Below are positions 56,013-64,000 of a DNA stretch of 64,000 bases, piece after piece (the stretch's first letter is position 1; each line of letters begins with the position of its first letter). The position numbers were made by a program, and so were the translations under genes. The notes under the pieces were generated by a model. It did no database searches. It was given only the letters and a program-made list of their open reading frames with translations, and was not told the origin of the DNA. The stretch is from Leptasterias polaris (Eukaryota > Echinodermata > Asteroidea > Forcipulatida > Asteriidae): NCBI GenBank assembly GCA_037783415.1, contig JAZGTN010000190.1:186001-250000 (forward strand), read 5' to 3'.

Positions 56013-56443
56013 GAGACAAATTTTGTCATGTTTACTCATTCATTTATTGGCTAGACAATCGGACAGTATTCAAAGCTTTTGAACTTACTTGTACTTGTAG
56101 TAATATCTAGTGTCGGAGCTTCCAGATAATTCACCTTCTTCTTTTCTGCTCGCTTCATTTTGGTGCTATCGGTAAATTTCTGATAGCATTTCAGATGAAA
56201 TCCGCCATTCGTTGGAGGTTCCGATTCCGATGGCGATGATGCGAAGTCAGCGATGAATTTGTTCGCGACTTTACCCTGTTCGTGATCATCATAATCTTTC
56301 CAAAAGAGTGCACAATCGGAGACTTTTGACCACGAACTACTAGTAAATGGCTTGATTTCAACTTTTTCAACTGCAGAAAAGTGTATAAAACACGAATTTC
56401 GTTGACAGTTTCCGACAAGTGACTGCTCAGCGTGGGCTGCCAT

Positions 56444-56775
56444 CTTTGTTGTCAAGCGGCCTGGCGGGGGTCACGGGGTCAGTCAGTATCGATTTCCGCG
56501 TTGTGATTGGTTAAAATGATCACGTGAACATCCTTGTTCGCACGTACCGAGACTCGAAAAAAGCCAAACAAAATGTTGTATTTTCTTTAAAAAACACGGG
56601 ACGCAACGAGCGGGAACAATTTAGAATATAAAATATTATATTTTTAAAGACACATTAATGGCATTTTTAAGTTATACCTCACCAGAGACTACGAAAAGTC
56701 ACCGTAGCGATCGATGCCCTATCGTCTATACGGCCTACATGCCGGAGAGACCAAAAAGTCCTGCTACGCGCAACG
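56444..56775. other. Upstream flank of the two-exon gene
   Basis: No coding signal. It may hold the promoter on the minus strand (GC-richer stretch 56455-56500). No TIR is recognised. Confidence 0.35.
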
Positions 56776-56779
56776 CTAT

Positions 56780-57085
56780 TCCACATAAACCAATGTTCTG
56801 TACATGAACCGTTGGTTATCGTTACCAGCGTAGCGCGCAGCATGCCATTTATAAATTACGGCGGCTGCCATATTGCTGCCAGAAGGCGAGGATTCTGTGA
56901 GAATTTTACTTTTTTTTTTTGAGGAGTGGATTTTCTGGACCCGCGCCGAGCTCACCGTGAGAACATAGAACACGTAGAGCCTAATTTTGGCGAGATCCGG
57001 TTTCAAAAGAGAACTCCGAGTGCATAAACGTGAATGGCAAAAAGTTTCCAATAGGATCTTGTACATGTCACTATATGAGGTTTGT
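56780..57085 (+). mobile_element. Half copy of the 55440 foldback element
   Basis: GAACCGTTGGTTATCGTTAC, CAGCGTAGCGCGCAG, GAGTGGATTTTCTGGACCCG and GTGAATGGCAAAAAGTTTCC match the centre and right arm of 55440-56012. The left arm is missing. Confidence 0.7.
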
Positions 57086-57935
57086 GGAGACGATAGCGGA
57101 TCAAACCTCATAGTTATTGGGCTAGGAAAAAATGACCCCCACCACTGTCAAACCCATTTTCCCTGCCCCCCCCCCCCCCCCCCCCCACTTGGAAGCAATG
57201 CCCACCCCCTGTGCCCCCCACCGAAAAATTCCTGGCTACGCCGCTGCTTGTCTTGCTATTGATGCTACTGCTGTGGAGTAGAATTCAGAATTCAGGTAGA
57301 CTATCTTGTTCTGAATAGAACTTGATACACATTCACATTAGTTCTTGTACGACGCGTTTTCATTTAGATTACAGCGCTGTGACAAACGTCAAACCAAATC
57401 AGACTGTGACATTTACGGTATCAATACAAAACACTTTAATGACAGGCTGTGGCCCCCCACAATTGATGTATGTGCCCCCACCCCATCCAAATGCACATCC
57501 ATTGGAAATCTTGGCTTTTGAGATTTAACAACTCCTGAGTGAAATATTGCATTTGATAAGACTTACACGGAGACGATGCCCTTACCTCAAATTATTGTAG
57601 GCCTATACAAATAGCAACTGGCAATAAGAGCTGAAAAAGGGGCTTGTTTAAGAGAAATGCAAATGAAAACTAGTTTTAATTGGCCAGTTATAGTTCCCCC
57701 TATGAAAAGTGGTGCACTCCACTGTGATCGACTACATTTGATCCTCGGTGCTGAATTAAGAAAACGAAAAAAAAATATATATAATTTAGTATTGAGGAGT
57801 TAGTGATTCCAAATTTGTTTTATAGCAAATTGCTTGTGTTCAAGAATGAGACTCGGTCCACGTTAGCATGTCGTGATTAAACTTGATATTTTTATAGGAA
57901 ACATTAGTGGATCTACATATGTTTGTTTTCATTTA
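57086..57935. other. Non-genic stretch with a C21 run
   Basis: C21 lies at 57166-57186. A scrap of the 42971 MITE (CTACTGCTGTGGAGTAGAAT) lies near 57265. No gene. Confidence 0.45.
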
Positions 57936-57937
57936 AA

Positions 57938-58302
57938 GTAACAATAATAATAATAATAATAACCTTTCTTATATAGCGCATTTCACAATAACGTCTCAAT
58001 GCGCTTTACATTAGTGCCCTGGTCATTGGGCCAATAACATTCCTTTTTAATCTTTCTCAGCTCCCTGGGGAGTATACAGCCTGTGCTGCAATATATGCGC
58101 TACTAGGCTAAATCAATCACAAGAACCATCTCTGCCCTCACAGGTACCCATTTTACCCCTGGGTGGAGAGAAGCAATCATAGTTAAGTGTCTTGCTCAGG
58201 GACACAAGTGTCACGACCGGGACTCGAACCCACACTCTGCTGAACAGAAACACCAGAGCTTGAGTTCGGTGCTCTTAACCGCTCGGCCACGACACGCCAT
58301 CG
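57938..58302 (-). repeat. tRNA-Leu-like SINE, full-length, minus strand
   Basis: This is the best copy in the window. On the minus strand it runs GGCGTGTCGTGGCCGAGCGG, TTAAGAGCACCGAACTCAAG, CTCTGGTGTTTCTGTTCAGC, B box GGGTTCGAGTCCCGG, then CACTTGTGTCCCTGAGCAAG, a body with TATATTGCAGCACAGGCTG, GCGCATTGAGACGTTATTGT and a final (ATT)n tail (57944-57961 on the plus strand). Both boxes look intact. Confidence 0.85.
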
Positions 58303-58878
58303 ATTTTATTTTTTGATTTTGACGAAAATTGCACTTGAAGGGTGTCATACACAGTGGCATTTGACACCATTTGAACGTGAGGTAGGAAACTTGTAATTTC
58401 TGCCAATCTTTTTCTATTGAGGACTCTATTGTAAAATGAGTGAATCAAAAAACTCACCTTGAAACTCACCTTGAAGTCCTTCTTCAATAAGACGAAACAA
58501 ATTGATCAAGTCCTTCGCGGCAATCCTTTCCATCGACATACTGTCCAAATGGCCCCAAATTCAATGGAAGTGGAGTGTGAATATTTGATTTTCCTTGAGC
58601 CTTGTTCTCTTCTCACGCAGTACCTTAATCAAGGTTGCCCCACATATTACGTGTTTACATTTTATGAATTAGTTCAACATTGCGATTTTTGTTTTACTTC
58701 TCAGCTTATCGCAAGGACAAATTGGCCATAATCGTCTGTCATTCATGTTTAACATTAATATTGCTTCATTAAACATTGCAATGGTATTGGACGTGACTTG
58801 GTAGACGTCATTTATCTGAATTGTGGTCACAAAGCATAGGCAATCAATAAGGAACTAAAAGTAATGACGTTGTCAGGC
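58303..58878. other. Repeat-derived non-genic stretch
   Basis: At about 58430-58495 the phrase AAAATGAGTGAATC...ACTCACCTTGAAGTCC matches the right end of the 2859-3861 element. The 90-codon plus frame at 58459-58731 overlaps it and lacks family features. Confidence 0.4.
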
Positions 58879-58879
58879 G

Positions 58880-59055
58880 GGATACACTTTTGCTAATTGT
58901 CAAAGACCAGTATCCGCACTTGGTGTATCCCAACATATGCATAAAATAACAAATCTGTGAAAACTTGGGCTCAGTTGGTCATGGAAGTTGCAAGAAAATT
59001 ATGAAAGACAAAACACCCTTGTTGCCTATAGTGCGCTTTCAGATGACTGAAAGAG
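58880..59055 (-). mobile_element. TTAA MITE family 1, half copy
   Basis: It runs GCTAATTGTCAAAGACCAGT, GGTGTATCCCAACATATGCA, ACACCCTTGTTGC, GTGCGCTTTCAGATG. The other half is missing. Confidence 0.7.
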
Positions 59056-59129
59056 AGACCTGGTGCATATGACGTCATTTGGGTAGGGCGCCCTCAGCTA
59101 AGGGACCGATGGTGGCGTGACGGGGTTTA

Positions 59130-59305
59130 TTTAATAAAACCTGTGAGCACAAAATCTTGCTAAGCACATACAAGGTTTGCTTAGTAGAAACAGGTCACCA
59201 GCAAACATTCCATACAGTTTACATTATTGCGACTGGTGAAGAGAAATTTGCTCAGGATTTTTTTTTTATCTAAACAGCTTTATGAAAAATGGGCCAATGT
59301 CTTTA
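59130..59305. mobile_element. GAGCTGCTTA-family foldback MITE, diverged
   Basis: AAATCTTGCTAAGCACATAC, GGTTTGCTTAGTAGAAACAG and an end AGCTTTATGAAAAATGGGCC mark the family. It is more diverged than the copies at 7.6 and 36.9 kb. Confidence 0.5.
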
Positions 59306-59334
59306 TCGGGAACTTGTGACTCGTTAAAGGGTGT

Positions 59335-59690
59335 GTACACAAATTTGGTGAGATTAAAAAATATAAATGTACACAGATTTGCACATAACTTACATTGATA
59401 AAGATGGTCATGGTGGAAAACTTCCCTTGAAATAGTTTTGCTTCAAATCCTACAGTTTTAAGGAAATGAGTAAAACATTAGTCTTTATTACTTGTGATAA
59501 AATCCGATGTTTGAAAAACAGTTTAAACACACTATGGGGTTTTCACTGTTTCCCTACCACTCTGAAGACCGATTTAGCTGAAACTTTGACAGGTTTGTTG
59601 TTTCATGCATATTTGGTGTCACATCAAGTGTGAATATTGGTCTTTGACAGAATTACCAATGTTGTGCACACCCTTCAAACAATATCAACA
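59335..59690 (+). mobile_element. TTAA MITE family 3, full-length copy
   Basis: Left end TTAAAGGGTGTGTACACAAA, right end TGTGCACACCCTTCAA. Interior: GCACATAACTTACATTGATA, TTTTGCTTCAAATCCTACAG, GTTTTCACTGTTTCCCTACC and GTCACATCAAGTGTGAATAT. It is related in style to family 1; both contain GGTCTTTGACA-N-ATTACCAA near one end. Confidence 0.75.
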
Positions 59691-60345
59691 TTTCAACTAA
59701 TCATAATGTCACAACACTCTTGGCCATTTGGTGATAGACCATTGACAAACAGTTAATAAGTTAAAGTGCCCTCTAGAGGCCAATAATATCCTAGGCACAA
59801 AAAAATAACTAAGATAATGTTTGTTATACTCTACTCACAGTAAGCACGGTATGTTGGGTGTTACCGTAAACAAATGGGTATAAACTAATAAGTTATTAGG
59901 GGTCTCCAAAAATGAAAAGGTGGTGATCAGATTCGGCACCTTTTCCAAGTTTTCCAAATCTGCAGCGAGGTACTTGTTTGGTTACAACGCTCCTGAGGTG
60001 CGATATCAGCAGATGCTGACAAGCTTTTCCCACAGGGGAAAAGAGGGGTTTGTTTTGCATTTTGTCAACGATTTTTTGTTTTTATAAAAGTGTATTGTTT
60101 GTATACATGTCCAAGTCGTGCCTGACTCAATTTAAGCACATCTGTTATTGCTCAACCTTCAATTAGATTTTATTATTTAGTTTAATCTAACATTGACAAT
60201 TGACATCCCGATAGATGCTGGCAAAGTTTTGTCTTGCCCCCATCTAAACCAATCACCAACCCCCTCAATTGACACCCCCTCGGTGAAATGTGGAATGGCC
60301 CGGCTTAGGACATCATTGCATGCTCGCTGACCAGTGTGTTTGTTG
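59691..60345. other. Non-genic stretch
   Basis: Nothing recognised beyond a MITE scrap near 59856 (GTGTTACCGTAAACAAATG). Confidence 0.4.
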
Positions 60346-60348
60346 TGG

Positions 60349-60722
60349 TTAAAGCGTTTGGTAATTATACTCTTCAAATCAATGCTAATAAAAACTTACC
60401 CGGTAGGATGTACCGCAGCTTTTGATAGCATAAATAATACTTAGAAACATTTCACATCGAAGTGATGTGGTTATGGAAAAGTATATCAGTTTTTAACTCA
60501 ACAATTTGAAACGTTTCTGTCAGATACGATTCTCAGATTGTGTATTCCAATGACGGATTATTCTTCCTGCGTGGACAAAACCGCTCCAGATTTTCGGTGA
60601 TATCTGTAATACGCTACCACCTTTTGGAATGGAATTTTCACACGATAAGTTTATTGCATAATATGTCTACTTTTATATATAATCGAACGGTTCCAAAAAA
60701 CAAAGGTATACTTTGCCTATAA
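60349..60722 (+). mobile_element. TTAA MITE family 2 copy
   Basis: It starts GGTTAAAGCGTTTGGTAATT and ends AAAGGTATACTTTGCCTATAA. Internal landmarks are GCAGCTTTTGATAGCATAAA, TTCTTCCTGCGTGGACAAAA and ATAATCGAACGGTTCC. It is moderately diverged. Confidence 0.75.
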
Positions 60723-61648
60723 GGCAATGGAAATATTACAATATTACAGCATGTTACGACAACGGCCCTCACTGTAGGGTTTTAACATTTAGGACGTACG
60801 TGGTTGAGCTCCTTGTATAGAAATAAGACATTCTCAACTCACCGATTTGACACGTCCAAATGATTCTCTTGTCGTCTAAATTTGTAATACCTAGGGTGGC
60901 GGGTGAAATTCCGTATGCATCATTAAGCAGTGCAGGAAGAAGGTTTGAACATGCATTGACATTTGAAAAAGAAATAGAGAATGTTCATACAGTCAAAAGA
61001 GTTCACACAGAGTAAAGTAAAGACAAAGATGAACAACAAAGACATTCGATAAAATCACGAGACAATAGGTGCGTGTACACGTACATACAACAGCAATGTA
61101 ATTCTGCGACGTGAAACGTGGAATGGTGATGCTGCTACACGTGCCGGCCAAAAAACGTCTGACTTCATTCACTCTCTGGTGAGGGACAAACTTCTCCTTT
61201 TCGTCGGGAATTAACGCAGAGAGTGAAGTATAATTCCAATAGAAAAACGGTAGTAACAATTGTTAATAAAATAACAACTTGACAATTATAGTGTTATTCT
61301 CAGGAAGAGCATGAACACGTGCGTGTCAAAACTTGTAAAACAGAAGGTCAAAAATGGTCAAACACAAACGTGTAAAACATATGCAGCTCAAGTAGGTTAA
61401 CTGTATACCTTTTTATTGCAACGTCAAAGCCCAAGTTTTTCGCTTAGTTTATTGATATAAACGTCGTGGCTAAATTGTATAATTTCCAAATAATATGTGG
61501 TTTAGTTTGTATAGCAATCGATCTGAGTAAAACTTTCTAAACGATATGATATATATTTTTTTAATTTATAAAGTATGTTTAGGTAAAGTATTTCAAGAAA
61601 CATAATCGTGCACAAGTAAAACTCAATGGTTGGGAACAACTTGTCCTC
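60723..61648. other. Non-genic stretch
   Basis: Nothing recognised apart from the short segment near 61418-61440 shared with 3990-4030. Confidence 0.4.
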
Positions 61649-61649
61649 T

Positions 61650-61822
61650 CTTCAGGCATCTGAATAGACACATTTCTGTGCAACAAGGGTGCTTTTTCTT
61701 TCATTATATTCTTGGAACTTCGATGACCAATTGAGCCCACTTTTTCACAGATTTGTTATGTCATGCATATGTTGGGATACACTAAGTATACTGGTCTTCG
61801 CTAATTACCAAAGGTGTTTTTT
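61650..61822 (+). mobile_element. TTAA MITE family 1, half copy
   Basis: It runs TTCAGGCATCTGAATAGACA, GTGCAACAAGGGTGCTTTTT, GACCAATTGAGCCCACTTTT, ATGTTGGGATACACTAAG and AATTACCAAAGGTG. The left half is absent. Confidence 0.7.
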
Positions 61823-62220
61823 GGCAAATAAGGTCATTATAATGATAAAACAGCAACTTAGCGTAATACTTACTTCATTTACTTGACTTGATTGTTAAAA
61901 GAAAGAAAACAAAAGAAGAAGACAAACAGAACGATTATAATTTCCGTCACGCAGTGCAAAGAATATCGATTTCGTTTTGAACCCCCCCTTCCACCGAATC
62001 GCCCGATCATAGCTCAAACTCCTACCCATACCAGCTGTTCAGACAGAGAATCAACAACACACGCTGACCACGATGGGTAAATTTACATTATTTACACAAT
62101 GGTATGTTTGCTACATGACTGCAGGCAAGTTTGTTTTCATAATGCCTCCTATTCGTCCAGCCAAACTCCCCATTGAATATCGAGCCAATAATATATTTTA
62201 CGAAGTCTATTAATGGGAGG
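61823..62220. other. Non-genic stretch
   Basis: Nothing recognised. Confidence 0.4.
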
Positions 62221-62577
62221 ATATGCGTTTGGTTATAATCATTTATAAAAATTGATGGCAATAAAAACTTACTTGGTTATAATTACAGCAGCTTTCGATC
62301 GTAGAAAGCATGTTGTGAATCAATTCACGTCGAAGTTATGTGGTTATGGGAAAAGATAATGGTTTTTATCCCGCAAATTTCAAATTTAAAATCTTGTCAG
62401 ATAGGTTTCTCAGATTGTGTATTTCAATTACGGACTGTTTTTCTTGCGTGGAAATGAATCGCTCTGGATGTTCGGCAATATCTACCAAACGCTACCACCT
62501 TTTGAAATGAAAATTTAACAGGTCAGTTTTGTTGTATATATCTACAGTTATATTAAGATTAAGACAATCGAACGGTA
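62221..62577 (+). mobile_element. TTAA MITE family 2 copy, ends decayed
   Basis: It runs from GCGTTTGGTTATAATCATTT to AGACAATCGAACGGT, with AGCAGCTTTCGATCGTAGAA and TTTTTCTTGCGTGGAAATGA inside. Both terminal TTAA motifs are lost. Confidence 0.7.
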
Positions 62578-62949
62578 GTGTCATTGATTGGTAAGTTCTT
62601 TAACAATTAATGGGCAGAAAGACTTTCTTTGAAAAATCACTGCAGCTGTTCACTCTAAAACATTCCAATCTGAGAAACGTTTCATGCATGAATCGTTTCT
62701 CTGTTCTCTGAGAGTTGACTGACAGTTCAAATTTCAGCGGTGTCCGTTTGCGAACGTAGAGGTAAGTGATGCGATTGGTACCCACTGTCAACTCGCTGAA
62801 GGTGGATGCATTCAGCAGTCTTGCTGAAAATACCTTTGCAGGTATCTGTTGCTGTTTTCTCCACAAGTATACACTGTATTAAGCTGACTTATACTGCATT
62901 GATGACTGAGCATTCGAATCAGCATTACATCAACAAAAGCCAATATATT

Positions 62950-63685
62950 ACCATTACCTTTAGAAGGAACGTATATATACCTTTGGGTTTTTGAGCAGTT
63001 CGATTGTTTAAATCTTCTATTATAATGTACATGTTAAACAATCAAGTTAAAGGGACACGTTGCCTTCAAATCTCATGAAATTTTACTGTTTGGAGGTGTT
63101 CCTTATCCTTATTAAGAGTTGTTCTATAAAACACCTTTAATGTGTAATAATTAGTGAATGGTATATATATATATAATCGTTTGCACAGTCAATCTAATTT
63201 CATAAATCAAAGTACAATCGAGAGGTCTCTTATCCAGTCTGATGAGAGTGGAGAAGGAGCCCGGTGCCTTGTGGGTGGTGATAAAAAAAAAAAATACATT
63301 GGCCTCTGACCCCTCGATATCTTTCCCGCGAAACGTATATGTATTTCCAGCCGTAAATACCATCGTCCATGTAATGGCAAAATGCGCGATGAACAGTAGT
63401 TAGGCTGTTGCCGTAGGCAGTGGCTGGTAAACCTACCAGATGAACACTGGGTAACATACCATTCTCTACCTCTGAAGCTAGCACAGTATTGGGCCCGAAA
63501 TTGAGGTGAGTATAATATGGCTCATCTGTTCACCTCCCTGTGTTGCATGTATTCTATTTCTAAGTGAAATGATTCACAACAAGCTTTAAACAATCGAAAG
63601 CTGCTGTACTTCTAACCAAGTAAGTTGTTATTGACATTTATTTCTTAAAATGATTACCAAACGTATAATCTTCCCTTTAAAGGTA
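62950..63685 (-). mobile_element. TTAA MITE family 2 ends split by inserted sequence
   Basis: At 62970-63010, TATATACCTTTGGGTTTTTG then AGCAGTTCGATTGTTTAAAT is one end of family 2. At about 63560-63685, AAATGATTCACAACAAGCTT to ATTACCAAACGTATAATCTT and CCCTTTAAAGG is the other end. Between them, TTAAAGGGACACGTTGCCTT at about 63049-63068 is the start of a fourth TTAA-type MITE family that I recall from sea stars. Only its left end is recognised. Confidence 0.5.
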
Positions 63686-64000
63686 AGTGACATGGGTGGA
63701 GATCCCGATGGACTTGAGGGATGTATCGGAACGTTCACTGCTAAATCTTTAGAGCAGCGTTTTACCAAATACGTGCCTCTCTGTAAGCAACCCTCTTTGT
63801 TTTCTAACACGTTACTCTTTTATTGGGTAATCTTATCTATTTTAGGTTGTTCTCGGTAATTTTTTCCCAACAAAGGCGAAACATTTTACCCATCAAAAGT
63901 ACTTTGTACGAATGTGACATACTGCGTGATATTGGTGTGTTCTACTTCGTAAACACAAAATCTGGCGGTGTTGCGTTTTGTTTTGGCTTCATCTTTCCTC
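63686..64000. other. Right edge, non-genic
   Basis: One 69-codon plus frame spans 63650-63859 (MGGDPDGLEGCIGTFTAK), following an AAAGGTAAG donor-like string. It is not assigned to a family. Nothing else is seen. Confidence 0.3.

Larger units (their letters stand above)
53672..56443 (-). pseudogene. Two-exon cysteine-rich transposon-type gene, frameshifted and truncated
   Basis: Exon 1 runs from ATG 56443 to 56089 and ends ACAA|GTAAGT. Exon 2 starts at 54752 after TTTCAG and joins in phase 1; the spliced frame reads 372 residues to a TGA at 53989. Exon 1 has a CQRNSCFIH start and ends with HLKCYQKFTDSTKMKRAEKK. Exon 2 has VCVVCRG, then a C, then EVQYHSSCYREYT, a CxxC...HxxC zinc-like set. In the next frame, overlapping the stop, 53992-53672 continues the family pattern (LYNFLAWVTG, then ISQDIMYKASKGR) and is cut off after a P-T. 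So there is a one-base frameshift near 53990 and 3' truncation. I recall this architecture from unnamed transposon-associated proteins of cnidarians and echinoderms. Function unknown. Confidence 0.6.

Noticed and set aside
1740..58302. Sequences with A and B boxes that resemble tRNA genes
   Set aside because: Heads are followed by shared SINE bodies and tails, and several boxes are mutated. None folds convincingly as a complete functional tRNA by eye.

Overview
The window looks like a non-genic or intronic stretch of a marine deuterostome genome, most likely an echinoderm and probably a sea star. It is AT-rich and lacks dense exons. It is full of short dispersed elements: MITE-like elements with TTAA-type ends (for example AAAGGCACTG...CAGTGCCTTT, and a lone AAAGGGACACGTTGCCTT end), tRNA-Leu-like SINEs, and marine-invertebrate DNA-transposon relics. 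The host call rests on recalled repeat families, so it is an inference. No classical host gene with clear orthology is visible. The few credible coding regions are all transposon-type proteins.

Layout. 0-8 kb: weak exon-like ORFs, SINEs, a nested inverted-repeat element (2859-3861) and degenerate telomere-like repeats. 8-16 kb: foldback elements, including a 548-bp element with TA flanks (10086-10633) and a 915-bp element carrying an interstitial TTAGGG array (11849-12763). 17-26 kb: TTAA-type MITEs, a 64-bp satellite, and two arrays of one ~60-bp repeat in opposite orientation (18.85-19.44 and 25.52-26.17 kb). 27.6-29.7 kb, minus strand: the main gene. It has three exons joined by consensus GT-AG introns and gives an uninterrupted 521-residue protein. 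Its N-terminal ~260 residues follow the zinc-binding plan of RAG1 (paired CxxC modules, C3HC4 RING, C2HC finger). Its C-terminal ~100 residues look like the end of a transposase RNase H core (TPKMH and EQGGE motifs). The segment that would hold the catalytic aspartates is absent.

31-40.4 kb: three satellites with 24-, 56- and 31-bp units. The 31-bp array is free of stop codons in all six frames in consensus form and so creates long false ORFs. 41-46 kb: a decayed LINE reverse transcriptase, more MITEs, an element with ~80-bp near-perfect terminal repeats, and a broken transposon-type ORF next to it. 47-52 kb: degenerate short-unit repeats and MITEs. 53-56.5 kb, minus strand: a Ty3/Gypsy RT fragment, then a two-exon cysteine-rich transposon-type gene that is frameshifted and truncated. 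57-64 kb: SINE and MITE copies.

The parts do not form one pathway. The RAG1-like gene is the item to follow: either a reduced member of the RAG1/Transib/Chapaev-related transposase world or a host gene derived from one.
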